From Streptomyces sp. WM6378 (GTDB taxonomy: Bacteria; Actinomycetota; Actinomycetes; Streptomycetales; Streptomycetaceae), in assembly GCF_001279695.1 (NCBI RefSeq), contig NZ_LGDD01000070.1, positions 57,452 through 121,451 on the forward strand: a stretch of 64,000 bases of DNA, given 5' to 3'. Shown one piece after another: positions 25,309-33,254 of the stretch. Positions within the stretch are counted from its first letter, which is position 1; the number at the start of each line of letters is the position of its first letter. A program made the position numbers and the translations under genes. The notes beneath the pieces were generated by a model that saw only the letters and a list, made by a program, of their open reading frames with translations, made no database searches and was not told the origin of the DNA.

Positions 25309-25710
25309 ATGACCCTCAGCCAGAGCCACATCAGAGTCACCGTCGCCCTCTCCGGCTGGCTGGCGCTAGCGGCAACCGCGCTGCCCGCAGCGAGCCCGGC
25401 CCGATGGATCCCCGTACTGCTCTTCGTGTCGCTCGGGCCCGGCTTCGCGCTGCTCTACCCGCAGCGCGGCACCCTGCGGCCCGGGGCCCGCCTTGAGGCA
25501 CTCGCGCTCGTCGCGCCGCTCAGCCTCTCGTTCGGGGCGCTCGTGTCCACCTGCCTCTTCCTCGTGCACGGGTTCTCGGCGACCGCGTTCCTGGTCTCGC
25601 TCGCCGCCTTCTCGACCGTGGCCTGCGCCTTCCCGGGGCTGCCCCTGCCGGCCGCGACCCGGGGCGCCGTGGAGCGTACGAAACGGGCCAAACCCGGGCC
25701 CGCGCGGTGA
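25309..25710 (+). CDS. Small membrane protein, four TM segments
   Basis: A 133-residue protein with about four hydrophobic segments between residues 10 and 115 and a short basic tail. I do not recognise a named family, though it resembles small DUF1616-like membrane proteins of polysaccharide clusters. ATG 25309 has CGGAGG eight bases upstream; longer reading frames extend back into repeat DNA and are not credible. The last four bases overlap the GTG of the GH26 gene (GTGA), so the pair is coupled and the protein may assist export or anchoring of the product. Confidence 0.75.
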   Translation: MTLSQSHIRVTVALSGWLALAATALPAASPARWIPVLLFVSLGPGFALLYPQRGTLRPGARLEALALVAPLSLSFGALVSTCLFLVHGFSATAFLVSLAAFSTVACAFPGLPLPAATRGAVERTKRAKPGPAR

Positions 25711-26789
25711 CCCGGCGTGCGGTCACCGCGGCCACTCTGCTGGTCGTGGCCGGGCTCGTCGCCGGGTTCGCGGTCTGGCTCGACAAACCCGAGAAGCGGA
25801 ACGCGCTGCCCGCCAACGCCGCCTCCGGCCCCGCGCCGAGCGGACGCTGCGCCCCCGACGCGAAGCTCACGCCGCCGTGCGGGGCCTGGTGGGGCGCGTA
25901 CGTCCCGTACGCGGAGAACGGCTCCCTGAAGGACGCCGTGCTCGACTTCGAGGGGAAGATCGGGCGCAGGCTCGACCTGCTGTACACGTACCACGACATG
26001 TCGAACAAGCCGCTCGACGGCGAGCTGCTCACCCCCGACGAGCAGGCGCTCGGCCGGGACCGGCTGCTCATGCTGGCCTGGGAGTCCACGGTCTGGCGCA
26101 AGCCGCACCACGAGGGGTACACGGAAGACCAGTTGGGGTGGGCGAAGCTGGCCTCGGGCGCGTACGACGAATCGGTCGTCGATCCGCAGGCCCGCCGCAT
26201 CAAGGCGTACGGCAAGCGGGTCTTCCTCTCCTTCGACCAGGAGGTCGACGCGCGCACCCCGGACGCGGGGACGCCCGAGGAGTACGTCGCCGCCTACCGC
26301 CATCTCCACGACCGCTTCGAGCGGCTCGGCGTGGACAACGTGGTGTGGGTGTGGACCGTCTCCGGCTATCTCGCCAACGGTGATCTCTTCAAGCGGCTCT
26401 ATCCGGGCGACCGTTACGTCGACTGGATCGGCATGGACCAGTACAACTACTTCCTCTGTCACAACACGACCGACTGGAAGGACTTCTCGCGCAGCCAGAA
26501 GCCCACCTACGACTGGCTGCGGGCGAACATCTCCGACCGCAAGCCGATCATGCTCTCCGAGTTCGCCACCGCCCCTGATCCGCAGCGGCCACAGCGGGCA
26601 CGGCAGTGGTACGAGCAGGTGCCCGACGCCGCCAGGTCCGCTCTGCCCGATGCCAAGGCCATGGTCATGTGGAATCGGTCCGTGCCGGGGAAGGGCTGTG
26701 ACCTCACCGTCAACTCCGGTCCACCGCTTGCCGGTTACAAGAGCGCCGGCTCCGACGGGTACTTCAAGCAGCCCGTTCCCGGTCGCTGA
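25707..26789 (+). CDS. Membrane-anchored GH26-like glycoside hydrolase
   Basis: A 360-residue protein with an N-terminal signal anchor (residues 5-26) and a TIM-barrel related to family 26 mannanases and lichenases. Landmarks: WWGAYVPY near 55, LSFDQEVDAR near 175 supplying the probable acid/base Glu, NVVWVWTVSGY, WIGMDQYNY and the nucleophile region KPIMLSEFATA near 280. It overlaps the upstream small membrane gene (GTGA). In an exopolysaccharide cluster such a hydrolase probably trims or releases the polymer. The 3' end overlaps the convergent flippase gene by 26 bases. Confidence 0.85.
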   Translation: MTRRAVTAATLLVVAGLVAGFAVWLDKPEKRNALPANAASGPAPSGRCAPDAKLTPPCGAWWGAYVPYAENGSLKDAVLDFEGKIGRRLDLLYTYHDMSNKPLDGELLTPDEQALGRDRLLMLAWESTVWRKPHHEGYTEDQLGWAKLASGAYDESVVDPQARRIKAYGKRVFLSFDQEVDARTPDAGTPEEYVAAYRHLHDRFERLGVDNVVWVWTVSGYLANGDLFKRLYPGDRYVDWIGMDQYNYFLCHNTTDWKDFSRSQKPTYDWLRANISDRKPIMLSEFATAPDPQRPQRARQWYEQVPDAARSALPDAKAMVMWNRSVPGKGCDLTVNSGPPLAGYKSAGSDGYFKQPVPGR

Positions 26790-28947
26790 ACCAGCGGTTC
26801 ACCAGGGCCGCCGCCGTCGCCGCGCACAGGCCGGCGAAGACCGGCAGGGCGGCCTCGGCGAACGTGCGCTGCGCCGCCCAGCCTGCCACCGCGAGCACCC
26901 ACACCACGACCGCGGCGATCCGCCAGTGCACCCGCAGCGCCCGCAGGGCCACCGTCGCCAGGGCCAGGCAGAGCAGTTGCAGCGCGCCGGGCAGCCAGCG
27001 CTCGATTCCGTTCTGCGAGGCGAGCCCGGCGGTCTCGGTCAGGAAGCGGACCAGCGGGGTGTGCCAGGGGCCCGCCACCGGATCGGGCGGTACGCCGAGG
27101 ATGACCGGCGCGGTGTGCAGGCCCGCCACCGTCACCCAGAGCCCGGCCACGAGCAGCCCCGGGCGCGGCCGGTACAGCGATACCGCCGCGCTGCACACGA
27201 CGATGAGCAGCACCCCGGCGGTCAGGCTCACCGGCGGCAGGTGGTGGAGCAGCCCGGTGCCGTTGAGGTTGCCGCCGGGGACGTCGGCGGCTCGCGACAG
27301 CGGCACCCAGAACAGGCCCGCCGCGAGACCGAGCAGCAGCCACAGGGCGGTCGTCAGGAGCGACTCGTCGCTCTCGCGGGCCGCCGGGTCGGGCAGGGTG
27401 CGCAGCCGCAGGGTGGTCGCGGAGCCCTGTTCGGGATGGTGGGCGCCGGGGACGTACACGGGGATGCCGAGCGCGGGGGTCGCGGTGTCCATGCCGCCGC
27501 GCAGGTACGCGGTCTGGGTGGCCCAGCGGGTGCCGTACTCCTGGGCCTCCTCGGTCCGGGCGGCCTGCGCCAGCATGGCCCAACTGGTGCCGAACTCGGC
27601 GGCCTTGGAGGGGCGCGGGGGCCGGACGGCGGCGCGGCCCGCGAGGGCGGCGCGCAGTCCCGGCACGCAGCACAGTGCCATCACGGTCATCGCGCACAGC
27701 TGGGCCCAGCCGGCGCCGGAGATGCCGAACACGCCGAGCAGCACGGCGGCGCTGCCGAGGACCAGGGTGCACATCGCGCCCTGGAGGATCGCCAGCATGC
27801 CGGTGCGGCCCTGGACGCGAAGCACCCCGATGTACAGCTCGACGGCGACCCGCGGGATCGCGGCCGCGGCCAGCAACTGGAGTACGAGCGTGCCGTGTTG
27901 GGCGTAGTCGCCGCCGAACGGGCCGAGGATCTGCGGGGCGAACAGGACGAGGAACAGCACGACCGGGATCAGCAGGAGCGCCATCCGGCGCAGCGCCCCG
28001 CGCACCCCGTCGGCGAGCTTGTCGGGGCTGTGCGAGGAGTGCGCGGTGAGCGAGGAGGCCATGTTGATGGCCATGAACTCCATGGTCCCGCCGACCGTGT
28101 ACGCGATGAAGAAGAAGCCGTTCTGCGCGGCCGGGAAGCGCACCGCGACCATCACCGGAAGCAGGTTGATCATGGCGAGCGAGAACAGCGCGCCGACCGA
28201 GTCCCCGGCCAGGAAGCGGCCGATCTCGCGCAGTTCCGGGACGGGCCGGTCGCGGTCGGCGGCGGCCTGCGCGGGGATGAGCCGGCGGAAGATCAGCCAG
28301 CCGAGCGGCAGGATGGAAAGGACCATCGCGGCGGCCCAGGACAGGAAGACGCCCAGCGCGAGCGCCGAGAACACGGCGAGCAGGAGCAGCTTGCCGAGCG
28401 AGAACACGGCGTTGCCGACCGGCACCCAGATCGCCTTGCGCAGGCCGGTCAGGACGCCGTCCTGGAGGGTCAGGACCGCCCAGGCCACCGACGACACCGT
28501 GAAGATCACCCCGGCGGTGAGCCCGGACAGCGGCGCGTACGAGGGCCCCCACAGCGGCAGCGAGAACAGGAAGACGACGCAGGCCACGGCCACCACGACG
28601 GTGCTGGCGACGTAGGCGCGCCGCACGAGTGGGCCGGTGGAGCGGCCGGCGCGGGGTACGTAGCGCACCACCGCGCCGATCATGGTGGTGGCGGTGATCG
28701 AGGCGAGCAGCTTCATCGCGGCGATGGCCGCCGAGCCCTGCCCGACCGCCTCCTCGCTGTAGTAGCGGGCCGCGACCAGCCAGAAGCCGAGGCCGAGGGC
28801 GGCCGAGACGGCCGTGGACAGCATCAGGGCGTAGGCGTTGCGGAACATCGAGTCGCCGCCGCCCGCGGGCGGGGGGCCGTCCGTGACGGCCTGCTCCGAC
28901 GGCACGGCGGCGATGTCCTCGATCTCGGATCTGGCCGTGTCAGACAC
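26764..28947 (-). CDS. Wzx-like polysaccharide flippase with extended C-terminus
   Basis: A 727-residue member of the MOP superfamily (lipid-linked oligosaccharide exporters). The first 460 residues hold about twelve hydrophobic segments, with MFRNAYALMLSTAVSAALGLG starting the core. The remaining part, longer than in simple Wzx proteins, has a hydrophilic insert (about 450-520) and five or six further hydrophobic segments. GTG 28947 overlaps the upstream aminotransferase by 8 bases; a GTG at 28986 is an alternative. It probably flips the repeating unit made by the neighbouring enzymes. It runs opposite to the rest of the cluster and ends inside the GH26 gene. Confidence 0.82.
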   Translation of the reverse strand: MSDTARSEIEDIAAVPSEQAVTDGPPPAGGGDSMFRNAYALMLSTAVSAALGLGFWLVAARYYSEEAVGQGSAAIAAMKLLASITATTMIGAVVRYVPRAGRSTGPLVRRAYVASTVVVAVACVVFLFSLPLWGPSYAPLSGLTAGVIFTVSSVAWAVLTLQDGVLTGLRKAIWVPVGNAVFSLGKLLLLAVFSALALGVFLSWAAAMVLSILPLGWLIFRRLIPAQAAADRDRPVPELREIGRFLAGDSVGALFSLAMINLLPVMVAVRFPAAQNGFFFIAYTVGGTMEFMAINMASSLTAHSSHSPDKLADGVRGALRRMALLLIPVVLFLVLFAPQILGPFGGDYAQHGTLVLQLLAAAAIPRVAVELYIGVLRVQGRTGMLAILQGAMCTLVLGSAAVLLGVFGISGAGWAQLCAMTVMALCCVPGLRAALAGRAAVRPPRPSKAAEFGTSWAMLAQAARTEEAQEYGTRWATQTAYLRGGMDTATPALGIPVYVPGAHHPEQGSATTLRLRTLPDPAARESDESLLTTALWLLLGLAAGLFWVPLSRAADVPGGNLNGTGLLHHLPPVSLTAGVLLIVVCSAAVSLYRPRPGLLVAGLWVTVAGLHTAPVILGVPPDPVAGPWHTPLVRFLTETAGLASQNGIERWLPGALQLLCLALATVALRALRVHWRIAAVVVWVLAVAGWAAQRTFAEAALPVFAGLCAATAAALVNRWFSDRERAA

Positions 28948-30112
28948 CGGCGGGGCCGCCCCTCGCGGGCCGGGTGCCCGCCGCACGCAGCACCTCCATG
29001 GTGCGCGCGGCCTTCAACGGGTCGACGGGCAGGGCGTGCCGGGCGAACCACCGGCCCGCCTCGGGCGCGGGGGAGAGGTCGGTGAAGGCGTCGCCCGCGT
29101 AGTCGTCGAGCGGCGGGTCGTACAGATAGCCCACCGTGATCCGCTCCCGGGCCAGCGCCGCGCGGGCCGCGTCCCGGTCCTCGACGAGCAGCGGCACCCG
29201 GAACAGCGGCTGGGCGGGCCCGGGTTTCGGCCGTGCCCACTCGGTGGCGAGCAGCCGCTCGGCGCCTCGGCGGTGCGCGTCGAGTACGGAGTCGAGCTTG
29301 TCCAACTTCCTTTGGATCCGGGCGAGTCGGCCCTTCCCCGGGGTCGCCCGGTAGTCGTGCATGTCGACCCGGGCCCAGGAGTGGAAGGGGGCGAGGCCCG
29401 GCGCGGCCTCGATCGCGCGGCGCAGTTCGCCGGGACGCAGCGGCATCCGGATGTCCTCGCGCTCCTGCTGCCCGAGCATGCGCAGGACCGCCCAGGCGGC
29501 GGGCGCCAGCCGCAGGCCGCGCACGGTCGCCTCCGCGTACGGCCGTGCCCAGTAGGCGAGTTCGGCGCCCGGGCGGCGTGGCGCGAGGAGCGCGTCGCGG
29601 GTCTTGGCGAGGGCCTCGCGCAGGCCCGGGTCGGCGATCGAGAGGAAGCCGCCCGCCTTGGCCGCGGTGTGCTTGGAGAGGCTGAAGACGGAGGCCTGCC
29701 CGAACGTGCCGACCCTGCGCCCGGCGATCTCGCTGCCGATGGCATGCGCCGCGTCCTCGATGAGCGGGATCCCCAACCGACCGCATCTGGCGGCCAGTTC
29801 GGGTGCCGAATCGGGGTTGCCGTACAGATTGGTGGTGAGGACGGCGGACAGCCGCGGCCAGAGTTCGTCCGGTACGGCCGCCAGGTCGATGGATCCGTCG
29901 TGCGGGTCGAGCGGCGCCTGCACCGGGCGGAGCCCGGCCGCGAGCACCACGAAGAAGATGACGTCGTCGTTGACCGGCGACATCAGCACCCGGCCGCCCG
30001 GCGGGCACCAGTGTCTGAGCGCCACGTACAGGCCGAGCCGGCAGGACGGCACATAGAGGCACTCGCGCCCCAGCCGTTCGCGCATCGACGCTTCGAGCTC
30101 TTCGTACGCCAT
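28940..30112 (-). CDS. DegT/DnrJ/EryC1/StrS aminotransferase family protein
   Basis: A 390-residue fold-type I PLP enzyme of the sugar-aminotransferase family. IEDAAHAIGSE (PLP-stacking region, near residue 145) and FSLSKHTAAKAGGF (near 165, with the likely Schiff-base Lys in SKH) are present. The N-terminal loop normally containing GTSAL is divergent (VPSCRLGLYVAL). ATG 30112 has GGGGGGA five bases upstream, better than the in-frame start at 30136. It is followed by the flippase in the same operon. Probably makes an amino sugar for the polysaccharide, though divergent members can have other roles. Confidence 0.85.
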   Translation of the reverse strand: MAYEELEASMRERLGRECLYVPSCRLGLYVALRHWCPPGGRVLMSPVNDDVIFFVVLAAGLRPVQAPLDPHDGSIDLAAVPDELWPRLSAVLTTNLYGNPDSAPELAARCGRLGIPLIEDAAHAIGSEIAGRRVGTFGQASVFSLSKHTAAKAGGFLSIADPGLREALAKTRDALLAPRRPGAELAYWARPYAEATVRGLRLAPAAWAVLRMLGQQEREDIRMPLRPGELRRAIEAAPGLAPFHSWARVDMHDYRATPGKGRLARIQRKLDKLDSVLDAHRRGAERLLATEWARPKPGPAQPLFRVPLLVEDRDAARAALARERITVGYLYDPPLDDYAGDAFTDLSPAPEAGRWFARHALPVDPLKAARTMEVLRAAGTRPARGGPAGV

Positions 30113-30184
30113 GAAGTCCCCCCAGACCCCCCGCATCCCCAGCGCTCAATGTGACCCAGTCCGCACCGCTTCGTCAACAATGCG

Positions 30185-30217
30185 GAAGGGCCCGTACCTT
30201 GACGGAACGGGCCCTTC
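30185..30217 (-). terminator. Hairpin terminator after the sigma factor gene
   Basis: GAAGGGCCCGT and ACGGGCCCTTC make a perfect 11-base stem with an 11-base loop, 35 bases after the stop of the leftward sigma factor gene and before the leftward aminotransferase. Confidence 0.7.
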
Positions 30218-30251
30218 GGACAGGTGTGCGGCACTCGTGGGCCGACCGGTC

Positions 30252-31154
30252 TCATTCTTCGAGTGTCAGCCCCTTGCGGAGCTTGCGCAGGGTGCGCGAG
30301 AGCAGCCGGGAGACGTGCATCTGGGAGATGCCGAGCTCCTCGCCGATCTCGGACTGCGTCATGTTGGCGACGAAGCGCAGCGAGAGGATCTTCCGGTCCC
30401 TGGCGGGGAGTTCGGCGATCAGCGGCTTCAGCGACTCGACGTACTCGACGCCTTCGAGGTCGTGGTCCTCGTAGCCGATGCGGTCGGTGAGCGCGCCTTC
30501 GGAGTCGTCCTCCTCGGGCTGCGCGTCCAGCGAGCTCGCGGTGTACGCGTTGCTCGCCGCCATGCCTTCGACGACCTCTTCCTTGGTGATGCCGAGGCGT
30601 TCGGCGAGCTCGCCCACCGTGGCCGAGCGGTCCAGCTGCTGGGCGAGCTCGTCGCCCGCCTTGGCGAGGTCCAGACGGAGTTCCTGCAGCCTGCGCGGGA
30701 CGCGCACGGACCAGGAGGTGTCGCGGAAGAAGCGCTTGATCTCGCCGACGATGGTCGGCATCGCGAAGGTGGGGAACTCCACGCCGCGGTCGAACTCGAA
30801 CCGGTCGATCGCCTTGATCAGGCCGATGGTGCCGACCTGGATGATGTCCTCCATCGGCTCGCTGCGGGAGCGGAAGCGCGATGCGGCGAACTTGACCAGG
30901 GCCAGGTTCAGTTCGACGAGCGTGTTGCGTACGTACGCGTACTCGTGCGTGCCCTCTTCGAGGGCGTCGAGGCGGGCGAAGAGCGTCTTCGAAAGGGCCC
31001 GCGCGTCGACGGGGCCGACCTCGGTGAAGGGTGGAATCTCGGGAAGGCCCTCAAGGCCTTCCGGTTCGTGCGATCGTGCATGCGGGGGGCGGATGTCCTG
31101 CGGATCCTGCTTGATCGACGTATCCGCTTGCGATTCGTCGAGCCGGGGTGACAT
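30252..31154 (-). CDS. SigB/SigF-type alternative RNA polymerase sigma factor
   Basis: A 300-residue sigma factor of the SigB/SigF/SigG group used for stress and development in Streptomyces. Region 2 (EDIIQVGTIGLIKAIDRF then FPTFAMPTIVGEIKRFFRD) lies around residues 100-150, region 3 around 160-205, and region 4 (LPARDRKILSLRFV with helix-turn-helix MTQSEIGEELGIS) around 245-295. The 55-residue N-terminus is low-complexity and poorly conserved. ATG 31154 has GGAGGAG five bases upstream. Two GGGTAG boxes, similar to SigB-type -10 elements, occur in its leader at 31268-31257. The divergent STAS and ATPase genes probably control its activity by partner switching. Confidence 0.93.
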   Translation of the reverse strand: MSPRLDESQADTSIKQDPQDIRPPHARSHEPEGLEGLPEIPPFTEVGPVDARALSKTLFARLDALEEGTHEYAYVRNTLVELNLALVKFAASRFRSRSEPMEDIIQVGTIGLIKAIDRFEFDRGVEFPTFAMPTIVGEIKRFFRDTSWSVRVPRRLQELRLDLAKAGDELAQQLDRSATVGELAERLGITKEEVVEGMAASNAYTASSLDAQPEEDDSEGALTDRIGYEDHDLEGVEYVESLKPLIAELPARDRKILSLRFVANMTQSEIGEELGISQMHVSRLLSRTLRKLRKGLTLEE

Positions 31155-31336
31155 GGGTCTCCTCCATCGTTCTCGGCATATGGCTGCCGATGCCCATACG
31201 TGTTGTCCGCGGTGTGCGGCGCCTCCGTGGCCGGTCGTGTTGAATAGCTGTCCCTACTACCCCTACCCGCTTTGAGCACGCTCCCGCAAGGCTTCTTTGC
31301 CCCGCTATGTCCGCTTTGATGGGATGTTCGGGTTCT

Positions 31337-31358
31337 GGAAGGCGTAGGGAAGGCGTAG
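31337..31358 (+). repeat. 11-bp tandem repeat upstream of the STAS gene
   Basis: GGAAGGCGTAG occurs twice head to tail, 42 bases before ATG 31400, in the 245-base divergent gap between sigma factor and STAS genes. It is placed where a promoter or operator is expected, but no regulator is known. Confidence 0.55.
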
Positions 31359-31399
31359 TGTTCTTGGGAAGTTACGACGATTCGGCGAAGAGGGACGGC

Positions 31400-31768
31400 A
31401 TGGACCGCGGCACGGTCGGCAGCACGAATCGGGGCCGGCTCCGGGTCGGAGTCCGCACCGTGGGTCGCAGCGAGATCCTGACTCCGGCGGGTGAGCTCGA
31501 TCACCACACCGCGGATCTGCTCAGGGAGCCCCTGGAAGAAGCCATCGCCCAAGGGCGCACCCGGCTCGTCGTCGACTGCTCGCAGCTCGAATTCTGCGAC
31601 TCCACCGGACTGAACGTGCTGCTCGGCGCCCGCCTCAAGGCGGAGGAGCTCGGCGGCGGGGTCCATCTGGTGGCGATGCAGCCCGTCGTGGCGCGAGTAT
31701 TCGAGATCACGGGGGCGGAGGCGGTCTTCACCGTGCATGATTCGCTCGATACCGCTCTGTGTGACTGA
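31400..31768 (+). CDS. STAS-domain anti-sigma factor antagonist
   Basis: A 122-residue RsbV/SpoIIAA-like protein. The STAS fold covers residues 20-115; the phosphorylatable Ser lies in EFCDSTGLNVLL near residue 70. ATG 31400 has GAGGGA five bases upstream, preferred over the longer frame from 31307 which covers promoter DNA. When unphosphorylated it would bind the anti-sigma kinase and free the sigma factor. The kinase-like gene follows after 64 bases, and the sigma factor gene is divergent, so the whole module is together. Confidence 0.92.
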   Translation: MDRGTVGSTNRGRLRVGVRTVGRSEILTPAGELDHHTADLLREPLEEAIAQGRTRLVVDCSQLEFCDSTGLNVLLGARLKAEELGGGVHLVAMQPVVARVFEITGAEAVFTVHDSLDTALCD

Positions 31769-31832
31769 CCCCGATTCGTCCGGGCAGGAGAGCAGACTGA
31801 AGACATTGGCGAATCGGTGAGGTGAAGCGCTG

Positions 31833-32342
31833 ATGAGCACCACCCGGGAGCAGGCTCCGGGCGACCGCGGGCCCGAGCCCCATGGCGCGCGGCCCGGTGC
31901 CGTGCCGTCGGAATCCGACGGTGCGGGACCCGCCGTGTCCTCGCGCGTCCTCGCGCTGAACGGGGCGAGCGGCATCGTCCCGATGGCCCGCGACTTCACC
32001 CGGCAGGCCCTCTACGACTGGGGCTGGCTGCCGGCGGCGACCGCCGAGGGCCGGGCCGCCTGCGAGGACGTGCTGCTCGTCGTCTCCGAGCTGGTCACCA
32101 ACGCCTGCCTGCACGCCGAGGGCCCCGAAGGCCTGCGCGTCTCGCACACCTCCAAGGTGCTGCGCCTTGAGGTCAGCGACCTCGGTACGGGCCAGCCCGC
32201 GCCGCGCACCCCGCACCGCGCGGGGCGGCCCGGCGGGCACGGGATGTTCATCGTGCAGCGGCTGTGCCTCGACTGGGGCGTGGTGCGCACGCCCGGGGTG
32301 GCCGGCAAGACGGTCTGGGCGGAACTCGCGGCACCCGCGTAA
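31833..32342 (+). CDS. Anti-sigma factor kinase-like protein (HATPase_c, RsbW family)
   Basis: A 169-residue GHKL ATPase of the RsbW/SpoIIAB family that binds and phosphorylates STAS antagonists and may hold the sigma factor inactive. The N box SELVTNACLHA (near residue 90), the G1 box VSDLGTGQP (near 118) and the G2 box GGHGMFIV (near 138) are intact. About 35 residues of Gly/Pro-rich sequence precede the domain. ATG 31833 has GAGGTGAAG upstream. It follows the STAS gene and ends at a small hairpin. Confidence 0.9.
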   Translation: MSTTREQAPGDRGPEPHGARPGAVPSESDGAGPAVSSRVLALNGASGIVPMARDFTRQALYDWGWLPAATAEGRAACEDVLLVVSELVTNACLHAEGPEGLRVSHTSKVLRLEVSDLGTGQPAPRTPHRAGRPGGHGMFIVQRLCLDWGVVRTPGVAGKTVWAELAAPA

Positions 32343-32357
32343 CTCCTGTTCACGGTT

Positions 32358-32379
32358 ACCGGCGGTTCGGGCCGCCGGT
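32358..32379 (+). terminator. Small hairpin after the anti-sigma kinase gene
   Basis: ACCGGCGG and CCGCCGGT pair perfectly around a six-base loop, 15 bases after the stop codon. Confidence 0.5.
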
Positions 32380-32461
32380 CCACAGGCATGTCCACACCTC
32401 GATCCCACCCTGTTCTTTGTCTTCCCTCGACAACCTCCCCGGCGTACCTTGAGCGCCCAAT

Positions 32462-32476
32462 CTGATGTGCCGTCAG
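32462..32476 (+). promoter_or_regulatory. Imperfect palindrome before the LPKTG protein gene
   Basis: CTGATG-TGC-CGTCAG has six-base arms with one mismatch and lies 45 bases before GTG 32521. A shortened related sequence (complement CTGATGTGCTCAG) occurs at 20635-20647 before the GT2 gene. I recall similar sequences before secreted-protein genes in Streptomyces but cannot verify it here. Confidence 0.45.
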
Positions 32477-32520
32477 TAACTTGGCGGCCTCCGGCAGAAC
32501 CGGTATGAGGGGAACCAGAG

Positions 32521-33198
32521 GTGTCGTACCAGAAGAGGACAGCTCTCGCGCTGGCGGCAGCGGTCGCGGGCTCGGTGGTGCTGATCACCGCACCGGCCGC
32601 CCAGGCCTCCGTCGTCGACGTCAACTACAACTGCCAGACCCCGATCGGCGCCAAGAGCGCGGTGTCGCCCATCGACATCAAGGCGGTCAAGAGCGGCAGT
32701 TCCTACAACGTGACCATGACCTTCCAGAAGGGCGTCTCCTCCAGCCCGGTCGCGCTCGGCGCTGGCGCGATGAACCCGAGCGCGGTGATCAACCTCGGCG
32801 GCGCCGACAAGGGCACCCTCGCGGTCAAGGGCCCCGCCAACTCCGCGGAGATACCCGCCAATACGCCCATCAAGATCAGCGACTTGTCGGGCACCTACGT
32901 CCCCAAGGCCAACGGCAAGGTCACCTTCACCGCCGGCGTCCTCACCATCAAGGCGCTCGGCACCACCACGACCTGCACCGCGAGCAACAGCCCCGGGCCC
33001 TCCCTGGAACTCGACGTCACCGGAGCCAGTGGCTCGGGCGGCACCAGCGGCGGTTCGGGCGGCACCCCGGCCCCGGCTGCCCTGCCCAAGACCGGCCCCC
33101 TGGACTCGGCCGTGGCGCTCGGCACCCTCGGCGGCACGGTGGTCCTGGTCGGCGCGGCCGGAGTGCTGTGGCTGACCCGCCGGGGCCAGCGGGCCTGA
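32521..33198 (+). CDS. Secreted LPKTG surface protein with one two-Cys domain
   Basis: A 225-residue precursor: signal peptide (cleavage likely after AAQAS near residue 30), one beta-rich domain (about 32-165) with two Cys that can pair (NYNC and TCTAS), a Gly/Ser linker, then LPKTG near residue 193, a hydrophobic stretch and RRGQRA, a complete sortase-type sorting signal. The domain is homologous to both domains of the 35305 protein, sharing VINLGGADKGTLAVKGPAN versus VVVGGADKGSVAVTGPAN. No sortase is in the window. First gene of a surface-protein set; GTG start with GAGGGG about ten bases upstream. Confidence 0.87.
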   Translation: MSYQKRTALALAAAVAGSVVLITAPAAQASVVDVNYNCQTPIGAKSAVSPIDIKAVKSGSSYNVTMTFQKGVSSSPVALGAGAMNPSAVINLGGADKGTLAVKGPANSAEIPANTPIKISDLSGTYVPKANGKVTFTAGVLTIKALGTTTTCTASNSPGPSLELDVTGASGSGGTSGGSGGTPAPAALPKTGPLDSAVALGTLGGTVVLVGAAGVLWLTRRGQRA

Positions 33199-33254
33199 CC
33201 GCCCACTCCCGTACGCCCCCGCAAGGGGAACCCCTCGCACCCGAGGAGCCGCCG

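Noticed and set aside
26380..29085. A 901-codon open frame opposite and across the GH26 and flippase genes
   Set aside because: Composition is Arg/Gly/His-rich without domains, it has no ribosome site, and it overlaps two well-supported genes; a GC-rich shadow frame.
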